64,000 nt of DNA from Ruminococcaceae bacterium KH2T8. GTDB lineage: Bacteria; Bacillota; Clostridia; Saccharofermentanales; Saccharofermentanaceae. This document shows, one piece after another, positions 17,766-25,789 of this stretch. The stretch is taken from contig FOIY01000003.1 of NCBI GenBank assembly GCA_900111435.1, forward strand, positions 338,201-402,200, written 5' to 3'. Each line of letters starts with the position of its first letter. Position 1 is the stretch's first letter. The position numbers were made by a program, and so were the translations under genes. Under the pieces are notes generated by a model. The model saw only the letters and a program-made list of their open reading frames with translations. It was not told where the DNA came from and made no database searches.

Positions 17766-17817
17766 CATTACCATTTACACGTCCAAAAATCTAAAAAGTG
17801 GTAGTGATATGGTAATG
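17766..17817. repeat. Dyad repeat unit A3 (variant geometry)
   Basis: CATTACCA at 17766 and CACGTCCA at 17778, then TGGTAGTG at 17799 and TGGTAATG at 17810. The outer boxes are exact inverses, and the inner right box is the exact inverse of the CACTACCA seen in unit A0. The loop is longer (13 bases) than in A1 and A2. Confidence 0.65.
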
Positions 17818-17876
17818 GGGGATGGGCAGCCAAGGCTCGAAAGCCGTCACCCTGCCTCTCACAAAATCCTCCCACA

Positions 17877-17906
17877 CAAAAAGGCACGGCATGAACCGTG
17901 CCTTTT
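17877..17906 (-). terminator. Rho-independent terminator after ackA
   Basis: GGCACGG (17883-17889) pairs with CCGTGCC (17896-17902) around a six-base loop. On the minus strand the stem is followed by a run of T; A and T runs on both sides make it usable in both directions. Confidence 0.9.
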
Positions 17907-17929
17907 AAGTATCAGATTGATATCTCTTA

Positions 17930-19120
17930 TCAGATGAGAGCCATTGTCTCCTGTGCGATAGCGAGCTCCTCGTTTGTGGGGATTACTACGATCTTTACCT
18001 TGGAATCGTCAGCAGAGATGACTGCCTCGCATCTTGTGCCGTTGTTCTTAGCAGGATCGATCTTAGCGCCCATGAACTCGAGAGGCTTGATGATCGCTTC
18101 ACGGATAGTATCTGTATTCTCACCGATACCTGCAGTGAATACGATTACGTCAACACCGCCCATAGCTGCTGCGTAGGAACCTACGATCTTGCTGCCCTGA
18201 TAGGAGAACATGTCGAGTGCGAGCTGAGCTCTCTCGTTGCCCTCGGAAGCAGCCTTTGCAAGATCACGGAAGTCGGAGCTTACGCCGGATACACCGAGTA
18301 CACCGGACTTCTTGTTGAGAAGCGTATCGATCTCCTCAGGTGCAAGGCCTTCCTTCTGCATAAGGAAAGGAACGATAGCAGGATCGATATCACCTGTTCT
18401 TGTACCCATGCAGATACCTGCAAGAGGAGTAAGACCCATGGATGTATCAACGCACTTGCCGTCCTTGACAGCTGCGAAAGAAGAACCGTTACCGAGGTGG
18501 CATGTTACCATCTTGAGGCCCTCTGTGCTGATGCCGAGGAACTCTGCTGCTCTCTTGGAAACATATCTGTGAGATGTTCCGTGGAAGCCGTATCTTCTGA
18601 TGGAATACTTCTCGGAGATCTCATAAGGAAGAGCATATGTGTATGCCTTCGGGGGCATTGTCATATGGAAAGCCGTATCGAATACTGCAACCTGAGGAGT
18701 ACCTGCAGGAAGAACGGACTCGCATGCCTCGATACCCGTAAGATTTGCGGGATTGTGGAGAGGTCCTAAGGGGAAGCACTGCTTGATAACTCTCTTAACG
18801 TCGTCGTTTACTACGACAGACTCGCTGTAGTACTTACCGCCGTGGAGTACTCTGTGACCTACGGCAGAGATCTCGGAAACATCGGAGATAACTCCTGTCT
18901 CGGGATCCGTAAGCTGTGAAAGAACGAGCTTTACGGCTACCTTATGGTCAGGAAGCTCAACGTCCTTCTCGAGGTCAGCACCCTTTGAATTCTTGTAGGA
19001 AAGCTTTCCGTCGATACCGATACGATCGGCATTACCCTTGGCAAGAACAACACCCGTGTCCATGTCGAAGAGCTGGAACTTACAGGAAGAACTTCCGCAG
19101 TTGATAACTAAGATCTTCAT
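17930..19120 (-). CDS. ackA: Acetate kinase
   Basis: Converts acetyl phosphate and ADP to acetate and ATP, the energy-yielding last step of acetate fermentation. Full length at 396 residues. It opens MKILVINCGSSSCKFQLFDM, the ASKHA phosphate-binding motif, and carries FDTAFH, YGFHGTSHRY, HLGNGSS and GTRTGDIDP; VFTAGIGENT near the C-terminus is the adenosine-binding motif. AAGGAG precedes the ATG. It lies 28 bases downstream of pta and ends at a strong hairpin terminator, so the pair forms a two-gene operon. Confidence 0.98.
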   Translation of the reverse strand: MKILVINCGSSSCKFQLFDMDTGVVLAKGNADRIGIDGKLSYKNSKGADLEKDVELPDHKVAVKLVLSQLTDPETGVISDVSEISAVGHRVLHGGKYYSESVVVNDDVKRVIKQCFPLGPLHNPANLTGIEACESVLPAGTPQVAVFDTAFHMTMPPKAYTYALPYEISEKYSIRRYGFHGTSHRYVSKRAAEFLGISTEGLKMVTCHLGNGSSFAAVKDGKCVDTSMGLTPLAGICMGTRTGDIDPAIVPFLMQKEGLAPEEIDTLLNKKSGVLGVSGVSSDFRDLAKAASEGNERAQLALDMFSYQGSKIVGSYAAAMGGVDVIVFTAGIGENTDTIREAIIKPLEFMGAKIDPAKNNGTRCEAVISADDSKVKIVVIPTNEELAIAQETMALI

Positions 19121-19148
19121 ATTATTTACTCCTTAAATTGATTTCTCT

Positions 19149-20234
19149 TTATGCTTCCTGAGCCTGAACTGCAGTGATAGCAACGGTTCCTACGATATCG
19201 TCTGCATAGCAGCCGCGGGAAAGGTCGTTAACGGGCATTGCAAGACCCTGAAGAACGGGACCGTATGCGTTAGCCTTTGCAAGTCTCTGAACGAGCTTAT
19301 AACCGATGTTACCTGCCTCAAGGGAAGGGAACACGAGTGTGTTTGCATGACCTGCAACCTTGCTCTCGGGAGCCTTGAGCTTACCAACGGACTCAACAAG
19401 AGCTGCGTCGAGCTGAAGCTCACCGTCTACGATAAGCTCGGGATACTTCTCATGAGCGATCTTAACAGCCTCGGAAACCTTTGTAACGTCGTCGTGCTTA
19501 GCAGAACCCATTGTCGAATAGGAGAGCATTGCTACCTTAGCCTGCTTGCCGGAGAACTGCTCGAAAGAATCAGCGGAGAGCTTAGCGATCTCAGCGAGCT
19601 TAGGAGAATCAAAGTCTGTGTTAACAGCGCAGTCAGCGAAGATGAAAAGTCCGTTCTCGCCGAGTGTGCAGTCAGGTACTTCCATCATGAAGAAGCCGGA
19701 TACGGAAGATACGCCCTTCTTCATCTTAAGGAGCTGGAGAGCGGGACGGATCGTATTACCCGTGGAGTGGCAAGCACCGGAAACGGCACCGTCAGCATCA
19801 CCGCACTTGCACATAAGGCATGCATAGTACATATAATCTGTCTCCATGAGCTGCTGAGCCTTCTCGGGTGTGATACCCTTCTTCTTAGCGCTCTCGATAG
19901 AAGCCTCAGTCTCCTCGGCGGAAAGACCCTTCTTCTCAGCCTTAGCCTTAGCTGCAGCTACCATTGTGTCTACGCCTCTAAGCTCGATGAACTTATCGAT
20001 ATACTTCTGCTTATTCTCGTCCTTGAAGGGATCTACGATCTTAGCGCCCGTGATATCGAATCCTGCGCCGTACTTGCTGATCTCCTCGGGAGTTCCTATG
20101 ATAATGAGGTCAGCGATACCTTCCTTGAGGATCTTCTCAGCTGCCTCGAATGTTCTTGTATCCATTGATTCGGGAAGAACGATAGTCTTCTTGTCGGCTT
20201 TTGCCTTTGCCTTGATGTCATCTATAAATGCCAT
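19149..20234 (-). CDS. pta: Phosphate acetyltransferase
   Basis: Converts acetyl-CoA and phosphate to acetyl phosphate, feeding acetate kinase. The 361-residue protein is the short Pta form lacking the N-terminal regulatory domain of the enterobacterial enzyme. Motifs: IVLPESMDTRTFEAAEKIL at the N-terminus, GAVSGACHSTGNTIRPALQ and SYSTMGSAKHDDVTKV in the middle, GELQLDAALVE and VFPSLEAGNIGYKLVQRL toward the end. AGGAGAG lies nine bases before the ATG, and a good promoter lies just upstream at 20275-20303. First gene of the pta-ackA operon. Confidence 0.98.
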   Translation of the reverse strand: MAFIDDIKAKAKADKKTIVLPESMDTRTFEAAEKILKEGIADLIIIGTPEEISKYGAGFDITGAKIVDPFKDENKQKYIDKFIELRGVDTMVAAAKAKAEKKGLSAEETEASIESAKKKGITPEKAQQLMETDYMYYACLMCKCGDADGAVSGACHSTGNTIRPALQLLKMKKGVSSVSGFFMMEVPDCTLGENGLFIFADCAVNTDFDSPKLAEIAKLSADSFEQFSGKQAKVAMLSYSTMGSAKHDDVTKVSEAVKIAHEKYPELIVDGELQLDAALVESVGKLKAPESKVAGHANTLVFPSLEAGNIGYKLVQRLAKANAYGPVLQGLAMPVNDLSRGCYADDIVGTVAITAVQAQEA

Positions 20235-20274
20235 ACTGAACTACTCTCCTTTATATAAATAAATATCGCTCCTA

Positions 20275-20303
20275 AGTATACTCTTGTAACAATTTGATTT
20301 CAA
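20275..20303 (-). promoter_or_regulatory. Sigma-A-type promoter of pta-ackA
   Basis: Read on the minus strand: TTGAAA (20303-20298), 17 bases, TATACT (20280-20275). It begins two bases beyond the stop of the upstream gene, giving a leader of about 35 bases before pta. Confidence 0.7.
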
Positions 20304-20304
20304 A

Positions 20305-21561
20305 TTACAAGAGAGCCAGGCTGACCTCGAGATTTTCCCTCGCGGTAAAGTAGAATCTGTCGTCCTGCTGCCTGTAGATCATGCTCAAGGCAGGTGACGA
20401 CGAATATGTTGCCACACGTACACCGAGGAGTGTGCAGATCCTGTCATAAAGATCCGTATCCTCTGTCTCAAAGGCGATCGCCAGGATATCGGTATAGGAA
20501 TCGTAAGCCTCTTCCCCGTCCGTAGTTCCCGTGATTATAGAGTATGTGCTCTTTATTGAGCCGTTGTTCAGTATGTTGTTCCTGATCCAGTTAAGGGAAG
20601 CATCGGGAAGCGCATCTACCTTCGCGAGGTTGCGCATCGTTGCTATGGATTCTCCGACATCTATTGTAGCGACAGTCCTGCCGGAGTAGATATAGCTGAT
20701 ACTTCCGTCCTCTAAGACCTGATAAGCATAAGCATAAAGAGGGATCGAATCGGAAGCGACTCCGCCTGTTACGATCTGAAGATTTCTGTCGTAACTGCCC
20801 GCGGGGAGAAGCCCGTTATTTTCGAGATCTCTGATCATCGAAAGCCTTACAGCCGAGAGCTTTACGGCATTTACCGTGACAAGTTCGCTGTCGTATTCCG
20901 TTCCCGCGGGAGACTCGAGTATGGACTGAGGCATCTCCTCGCCCTGATAGGTAGCAGTAGAGTAAAATGCGCCCTCGTCAAAGGATGCGATGCTGATATC
21001 CTCGGGTCTCATAAGGCCGTTCTCATCGAATATCTGACTTATAAGATCAAGGATCTTATGATAGTCATCGGCGTTTCCGTAGGAGACATAGTAATAAAGA
21101 TAAGCTTCGAGCCACATGGCCTTCTCATCCGGAGGCTGTTCCGACATATCAAACCTGTTATTGACTTCGGTTCGAAGATCAGATGCCTTGAACCTGTCGG
21201 AAGTCTTTACATAGAGCTTAAGAAGCCTTGCCTGATCGCTCAAAAGATATACACCCGACTCCTCGGCTTCTTCGTAGGAGAGCCTGCCCTCGATCATGTA
21301 GGAAGACGGGATCAGCGTACCGTCCTCGCGATCCTCGATCATGAGCTGCCTCGTCCTCGACCAGAGATAATCACCCGTGATGCCGTGCGAAGACGCGATG
21401 CTCTTCCACTCATAATCAACGACCTCCGATGATGTAAGCACGATCTTCTCGGCATTACCGTACGTTCTCGCATACCAGAGGTACGCACCGCCCAGGATCA
21501 GGGCAAGCGCTGCGATGACGGATATGGTGATCGTTTTTTTGCGGTCGAAAGCAATACGCAT
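20305..21561 (-). CDS. Secreted or membrane-anchored helical protein of unknown function
   Basis: Not recognised with confidence. An N-terminal membrane helix (residues about 12-30, ISVIAALALILGGAYLWYA) anchors a 380-residue outside domain rich in helices, with repeats of aromatic/acidic helical pairs (DEKAMWLEAYLYYYVSYGNA; YDSYTDILAIAFETEDTDLY). The pattern recalls (alpha/alpha) toroid folds such as GH8-like glycosidases, but no catalytic motif can be named, so this is only a suggestion. The ribosome site is weak (AAGAG). It is on the same strand as pta and ends at the pta promoter. Confidence 0.65.
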   Translation of the reverse strand: MRIAFDRKKTITISVIAALALILGGAYLWYARTYGNAEKIVLTSSEVVDYEWKSIASSHGITGDYLWSRTRQLMIEDREDGTLIPSSYMIEGRLSYEEAEESGVYLLSDQARLLKLYVKTSDRFKASDLRTEVNNRFDMSEQPPDEKAMWLEAYLYYYVSYGNADDYHKILDLISQIFDENGLMRPEDISIASFDEGAFYSTATYQGEEMPQSILESPAGTEYDSELVTVNAVKLSAVRLSMIRDLENNGLLPAGSYDRNLQIVTGGVASDSIPLYAYAYQVLEDGSISYIYSGRTVATIDVGESIATMRNLAKVDALPDASLNWIRNNILNNGSIKSTYSIITGTTDGEEAYDSYTDILAIAFETEDTDLYDRICTLLGVRVATYSSSPALSMIYRQQDDRFYFTARENLEVSLALL

Positions 21562-21642
21562 TGGAATCGATAACTCTTTTCTAATATAATCTCATTGGAT
21601 TATACCAAATAGGAAAAGATCGGAAAGGCATAAAAGAGGCAT

Positions 21643-22869
21643 ATGAGAGTCATCGGGATAATCGCCGAGTTCAACCCGTTCCATAAAGGACACGAATATC
21701 TCATCGAGAGAGCACGCGAAGCAGTCGGTGATCCGAGGGCGATAGTCATGACTGTCATGAGCGGTCCTTTTGTGCAGAGGGGCACGCCTTCTATCCTTCC
21801 CAAGAATATAAGAGCAAAGCAGGCCTTAAAGAGCGGCGCAGATCTCGTGATCGAGATCCCGTTTACCTTTGCCTGTGCACCCTCCGAGAGATTTGCCAGA
21901 GGCGCCGTCGAGACACTCTACAGAACAGGTGTCGTTACGGATCTCGCATTCGGCGTAGACTGCGAAGACCCTGATCTCATCAGGACTTTATCTGAGATCG
22001 AGCCCGATGACGAGACTATAAGGAACTGCCTTTCGGACGGCATGAACTACCCTGCTGCAAGAGCCGAAGGCATGATCGCGGCATTTAAGGCACAGGCCCC
22101 CGAAGCCGCAGATTGCGAAGATATGATCCGCGAGACACTTCGCATGCCTAATTCCATCCTCGCACTCGACTACCTTCGTGCAGTAAAGGATGTTGGAGCA
22201 GATTCGAGATTTAAGATCCACATGATCCCTCGAAAGCCCGGCTACAGTGCTACTTCTTCACGCGAGATCTATCTTGGAGGCAGGAGCATCGCGGCGCTCC
22301 CCGATAAGCTCATCGACATGATCCCGACTAATGCTCTCGCAGTTATGCTCGCGGGACTTTCAAACAAGGAATACACCTTCCCCGATACCGATCGCTATGC
22401 GGACGATCTTATAAGCGAAGCCGTAAAGAGCGACCTTTCGGGATATGCATATATGACCGACGGACTCGACGGATATATAAAGAATACAGTCTCCGGCATG
22501 AGGACATTCTCTTACGAGGACTTAAGGTCAGCTCTTCAGACAAAGCATTTCACGATGCCCAGGATCATGAGAGCCATGTCATCGGCTCTTGTCGGTCAGA
22601 GCGCCGAATATGTCGCAAACGAAAAGCACCCGCGTTATATACGGGTGCTGGGATTTAACAGGGACGGCAGATATTGCCTCAAGGTAATGTCGAAATGCGC
22701 AAGGCTTCCTCTGATCCATAACTGCTCGGATGCCAAGGAACTTTATGCCTCCGATCCCGCTCTTAAGGCTCAGTTCGAGCTTGATATCAATGCGGGCGAA
22801 GTACAGGGCAAGTATCTCGGCATACCGCGCGGCTCTCAGTGGAGCGACTGCCCCATCATCACGAAGTGA
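21643..22869 (+). CDS. tmcAL: tRNA(Met) cytidine acetate ligase (TmcAL)
   Basis: Known family: TmcAL makes N4-acetylcytidine at the wobble base of elongator tRNA-Met using acetate and ATP. The 408-residue protein has the HxGH nucleotidyltransferase signature in GIIAEFNPFHKGHEYLI (residues about 4-20), then MSGPFVQRGTPSIL, KSGADLVIEIPFTFACAPSE and the tRNA-binding C-terminal region. It is divergent from the 418-residue secreted protein gene and sits near pta-ackA, which makes its substrate acetate; this may be chance. Its last 34 bases overlap the end of the convergent DUF2752 gene. Confidence 0.94.
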   Translation: MRVIGIIAEFNPFHKGHEYLIERAREAVGDPRAIVMTVMSGPFVQRGTPSILPKNIRAKQALKSGADLVIEIPFTFACAPSERFARGAVETLYRTGVVTDLAFGVDCEDPDLIRTLSEIEPDDETIRNCLSDGMNYPAARAEGMIAAFKAQAPEAADCEDMIRETLRMPNSILALDYLRAVKDVGADSRFKIHMIPRKPGYSATSSREIYLGGRSIAALPDKLIDMIPTNALAVMLAGLSNKEYTFPDTDRYADDLISEAVKSDLSGYAYMTDGLDGYIKNTVSGMRTFSYEDLRSALQTKHFTMPRIMRAMSSALVGQSAEYVANEKHPRYIRVLGFNRDGRYCLKVMSKCARLPLIHNCSDAKELYASDPALKAQFELDINAGEVQGKYLGIPRGSQWSDCPIITK

Positions 22870-23291
22870 TCCGAAGGAACATTTCTTAATACTCCGAAAG
22901 CGATGAACGAAGCTACGTATATACCAAGGATGACGTTCATTACGACGTCGATCCTCTTTACCGCTTTCTGTTCTGCCCATTCATCACTCTTTATGGTCTT
23001 TATCTCATTCCATATGAGCTCGATAAGGATAACGGGCCATGTGTAATAGATAAAGGGATTCGCTGCCCTCGCGGCCTTAAAGTCACCGCCTAAAACGGAA
23101 ATAACAAGGGTGGTCATGCCACAACCCGGACATAACCACCCCGTTAACTTTCTAAACATGCAGGGTAATCCTAACCCCGTAACTCTGACCCATATGTAAT
23201 AGATAACGCCGATCACACCGATTATAAGTGCGCCTTCGAGCTGCTTTTTGAGCGCGGCGATCTCCTTACTTCTGCTGTCAGAAGACATCAA
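22836..23291 (-). CDS. DUF2752 small membrane protein
   Basis: A 151-residue protein with three hydrophobic segments and the DUF2752 signature CPGCGMT (in TGWLCPGCGMTTLV), preceded by GLPCMFRKLTG. The conserved cysteines may bind a metal or form a disulfide, but the family has no defined function. Its start overlaps the stop of the zinc-ribbon/DUF4234 gene by four bases, so these are probably co-translated. A second DUF2752 gene occurs at 53262. Confidence 0.88.
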   Translation of the reverse strand: MMSSDSRSKEIAALKKQLEGALIIGVIGVIYYIWVRVTGLGLPCMFRKLTGWLCPGCGMTTLVISVLGGDFKAARAANPFIYYTWPVILIELIWNEIKTIKSDEWAEQKAVKRIDVVMNVILGIYVASFIAFGVLRNVPSDHFVMMGQSLH

Positions 23292-24073
23292 GCCTTGATC
23301 TGCTTATTAACAGCATCCTGCATAAGAGCGATGCTGACGATACCGAGACCGAAGATCGAGAGGAGAAGATAGATAATGTTGGAATTACCGTTCTTATCGT
23401 TCTTCATGATGTCTACTCTCTCACCCATCCTGAACATCCAGTACCAAGCATAGAAGCCGCAGGAGATGATATCGAAGAGGATTACCATTCCGCCGCTCGT
23501 ACCCTTTACGTTAGAGAGCTGATTGATCTCTTCGTTGAGCTTATATACCCAGTAGTACATATAGATACCACATGTGATGATAGAGAAGAGGATGCAAAGT
23601 CCGATATTCCTCTCTGCGATACCGCTCTTGGGTCCGGGTGCCGTTCCGAATGTCGTGGACTCGACAGACTCGGGTGCAGTATATGTATACTCGTTATTTG
23701 TATTATTTGTAACGGGAGCAGGTGCGATAATAGAAGAAGCCGCCGTTGCTGCTGCAGCTACGGGTGCAGGCTCTACTACGGGCTCTGCAACGGGAGCAGG
23801 CTCAACTACAGGCTCCTCGACCTTTTCCTCTACAGCCTCAGCTACAGTTTCGACTGTCTCGGAAACTTCTTCCTTGACCTCTTCTACTGCCTCTGCTGCC
23901 TTTTCTTCTACTGCCTCTGCCGTCTCAGCGACTGCCTCGGCTGCTGTTTCTACTTTTTCCTCGGAAGGTGCTTCTCCGGGTACGATCTCCGCGTCAGCAA
24001 GAGATGCTCCGCATGTGGTGCAGAATCTTGTCTCATCAGGAAGCTTAGCACCGCATTCACCGCATATCTTCAT
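23288..24073 (-). CDS. Zinc-ribbon protein with Ala/Glu/Val linker and DUF4234 membrane domain
   Basis: 261 residues. Residues 1-25 form a zinc ribbon (CGECG ... CTTCG). Residues about 30-125 are a low-complexity Ala/Glu/Val/Pro linker (repeats of EAVEE and PVVEPAPVAE). The C-terminal third is a DUF4234 domain with about three membrane helices (ILFSIITCGIYMYYWVYKLN; FDIISCGFYAWYWMFRM). I start at the ATG at 24073, eight bases after AGGAGG; upstream in-frame ATG codons have no ribosome site. The function is unknown; similar Zn-ribbon-plus-DUF4234 proteins are common in Clostridia. Confidence 0.88.
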   Translation of the reverse strand: MKICGECGAKLPDETRFCTTCGASLADAEIVPGEAPSEEKVETAAEAVAETAEAVEEKAAEAVEEVKEEVSETVETVAEAVEEKVEEPVVEPAPVAEPVVEPAPVAAAATAASSIIAPAPVTNNTNNEYTYTAPESVESTTFGTAPGPKSGIAERNIGLCILFSIITCGIYMYYWVYKLNEEINQLSNVKGTSGGMVILFDIISCGFYAWYWMFRMGERVDIMKNDKNGNSNIIYLLLSIFGLGIVSIALMQDAVNKQIKA

Positions 24074-24134
24074 TATTCGGATCCTCCTTTTCCATTTATC
24101 ATTGATAATGATACATTTCGGCGAGTAATTATGC

Positions 24135-24167
24135 AAATAAAAACCGCCCTGCTGTTGAGCAGAGCGG
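24135..24167 (-). terminator. Rho-independent terminator after rpsT
   Basis: On the minus strand CCGCTCTGCT pairs with AGCAGGGCGG around CAAC (24167-24144), followed by TTTTTATTT. Confidence 0.9.
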
Positions 24168-24192
24168 AATCATTATCAAGTTATCGCGAGGA

Positions 24193-24450
24193 TCACTTAG
24201 CAGCGTTAGCAGCCTTAGCAAGACGAGACTTTGTTCTGGATGCAGCGTTCTTGCTGATGTGTCCCTTAGCAGCAGCCTTATCAAGTGTGATCTGAGCAGT
24301 CTTGAAAGCCTCAGCGGATCCCTCACCCGAAGCGATGGAAGCCTTAGCCTTCTTAAGAACTGTACGCATCTCACTCTTCTTCATCTTATTAGCAGCTGTC
24401 TTCTTATCTGTAACGTTTACACGCTTGATAGCTGACTTGATATTCGGCAT
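24193..24450 (-). CDS. rpsT: 30S ribosomal protein S20
   Basis: Binds 16S rRNA early in 30S assembly. The 85-residue protein is rich in Lys and Ala, and MPNIKSAIKRVNVTDKK at the start and AASRTKSRLAKA at the end are typical for S20. I start at 24450 because GGAGG lies seven bases upstream; a 5-residue longer form would place the ribosome site inside the gene. It stands alone between a TrmH-type methyltransferase and a hairpin terminator. Confidence 0.97.
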   Translation of the reverse strand: MPNIKSAIKRVNVTDKKTAANKMKKSEMRTVLKKAKASIASGEGSAEAFKTAQITLDKAAAKGHISKNAASRTKSRLAKAANAAK

Positions 24451-24533
24451 GTCATTCACCTCCATCGTAGGTTGTTATTCTTTTTATGCACCGAGAGATT
24501 GTAACATGATTAAAAACTCCGCGCAATAGCAAT

Positions 24534-25262
24534 TTATCTATCTTTCGAAAAAATATCCTGAGTTGCCGCATATAGCGCGATACTGGCGGCTATGGGCAGG
24601 TTAAGGCTGTCGATATTGTGTGTATGTTCGATCCTTATTGGACTTCCTATCTTGGAGAACTCGGAAGGAAGACCCGTAGCCTCATTACCAAATACGAGCG
24701 AGAAATCACCCTTTATCTCAGTATCCTGAAGGAGCGTACTGCCGTCGAGCATAAAAGGATAGATATTATTATCGGGGAAAGCCTTCCTATAGTCCTCGAA
24801 AGTCTCGAATACTTCGATCCTCACTTTGGCGGCGGCTCCCATCGAAGCTCTTATCGTCTTGGGATCAAAGTGATCGACCGCAGGCGGCACGACTGCTATA
24901 TCGTTGATGCCGAAGCCCAGGCAGCTTCTCATGATGGTACCCATATTACCTGCATTCGAAGGATTGACGAGCACGACGTGGTTACCGGGCTCGAGCTTAA
25001 CGTTCGTCTTCTCTATCACACCGATAACAAAGCAGTTCTCTTTTTGAGAGAGGATATTAAAAGGCTTCTCCTCCGTGCTCAGCGCTATCTTATTGTCCTT
25101 ACAGATCTTCTCTATCTTGGCGATCGTCTCCTCTGACCTGAACGCAGGGTGAAGGATGACAGCCCTGACCTTCTCGGGGCAGCCGTTAAGAAATTCCATA
25201 ACGACGGTGGCACCGAGCGCATATGTGATATTGTCTTCTTTTTTATATCTTGCGACCTTCAA
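24534..25262 (-). CDS. TrmH/SpoU-family RNA 2'-O-methyltransferase
   Basis: SPOUT-fold methyltransferase likely to modify ribose in tRNA or rRNA. The three knot motifs are present: NPSNAGNMGTIMRSC, LVFGNEATGLP and NIDSLNLPIAASIALY. At 242 residues with an N-terminal substrate-binding domain (KVRAVILHPAF) it resembles the RlmB/TsnR-like group, but the substrate cannot be told. Translation starts with TTG at 25262, eight bases after AAGGAG. It is transcribed toward rpsT, from the divergent region shared with a small DUF4870 gene. Confidence 0.9.
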   Translation of the reverse strand: MKVARYKKEDNITYALGATVVMEFLNGCPEKVRAVILHPAFRSEETIAKIEKICKDNKIALSTEEKPFNILSQKENCFVIGVIEKTNVKLEPGNHVVLVNPSNAGNMGTIMRSCLGFGINDIAVVPPAVDHFDPKTIRASMGAAAKVRIEVFETFEDYRKAFPDNNIYPFMLDGSTLLQDTEIKGDFSLVFGNEATGLPSEFSKIGSPIRIEHTHNIDSLNLPIAASIALYAATQDIFSKDR

Positions 25263-25305
25263 AGTATCAGCTCCTTGAAAATATGAATAATTTGTTAACT
25301 AATAT

Positions 25306-25337
25306 ATGACAAACCATAATTACTATGCTATTATAAT
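25306..25337 (+). promoter_or_regulatory. Probable promoter of the DUF4870 gene
   Basis: ATGACA (25306-25311), 17 bases, TATTAT (25329-25334), overlapping TATAAT at 25332-25337. The ATG follows about 30 bases later, with GGAGG in between. Confidence 0.5.
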
Positions 25338-25366
25338 GTATATTTATTCACGGAGGGTGATTAAAA

Positions 25367-25699
25367 ATGGAAAATAACGAATTTGATCAGACAATTATCG
25401 ACGCTGACACAAAGCCCGTTGGAAACGATAAGCTCTTCGCTATCCTTTCTTATTTCGGTATTCTCTTTCTCATCGGTCTTTTCGTAGCACCTGAGAAGGA
25501 TCATGCTTTTGTTAAGAATCACGTAAATAACGGTATTCTTCTTTGCATCGGTGAGTTCATTCTCGCTTTCATCCCTTTCCTTGGTTGGGCTTGCGAGATC
25601 GTACTCCTCGTATTTGCTATCCTTGGTATCGTTGCAGCAGCTAAGGACGAGACATATACTCTTCCTATCGTTGGCGACAAGATCAAGATCATCAAGTAA
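25367..25699 (+). CDS. DUF4870-like small membrane protein
   Basis: 110 residues, with a polar N-terminus and three hydrophobic helices. It shows the DUF4870 pattern: AILSYFGILFLIGLFV, then FVKNHVNNGILLCIGEF and a final PIVGDKIKII. Function unknown; such proteins sit in the cytoplasmic membrane. GGAGGG precedes the ATG and a strong terminator follows at 25724, so it is a single-gene unit. Confidence 0.85.
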   Translation: MENNEFDQTIIDADTKPVGNDKLFAILSYFGILFLIGLFVAPEKDHAFVKNHVNNGILLCIGEFILAFIPFLGWACEIVLLVFAILGIVAAAKDETYTLPIVGDKIKIIK

Positions 25700-25723
25700 T
25701 CTGATCTGATATCGAACAGCTTA

Positions 25724-25758
25724 AAGATCCCGATCTATACGGTCGGGATCTTCTTTTT
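25724..25758 (+). terminator. Rho-independent terminator after the DUF4870 gene
   Basis: AAGATCCCGA (25724-25733) pairs with TCGGGATCTT (25743-25752), followed by CTTTTT. Confidence 0.92.
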
Positions 25759-25775
25759 GCCTTTGACCTCTGTGC

Positions 25776-25781
25776 TATAAT
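25776..25781 (+). promoter_or_regulatory. -10 element TATAAT eight bases before the GT-C gene ATG
   Basis: TATAAT ends at 25781 and the ATG is at 25790, so the transcript would begin at or within a base or two of the start codon. No Shine-Dalgarno sequence lies between, and no clear -35 is seen. Confidence 0.5.
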
Positions 25782-25789
25782 CCTCTTGT

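Larger units (their letters stand above)
17533..17876. other. Non-coding block carrying dyad repeat units (locus A)
   Basis: No credible gene lies here. The block begins within a few bases of the premature end of the MocR gene and runs to the acetate kinase terminator. It holds four dyad units in series: a degenerate one at 17558-17599, two with exact 48-base geometry at 17643-17690 and 17705-17752, and a variant at 17766-17817. Between the first and second is a C/G-rich stretch (17609-17625). The same type of unit recurs at 57.87-57.98 kb. Confidence 0.8.

Noticed and set aside
17558-17817. Repeat block considered as a CRISPR array
   Set aside because: Units are 42-52 bases, internally dyad, with no constant repeat separated by unique spacers and no cas genes.
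23574-24128. Plus-strand Ala/Thr/Ser-rich frame of 184 codons opposite the zinc-ribbon gene
   Set aside because: A shadow of the Ala/Glu/Val linker on the minus strand.
25292-25302. GTTAAC near the trmH/DUF4870 divergent region
   Set aside because: Only one half-site; no second copy 11 bases away.
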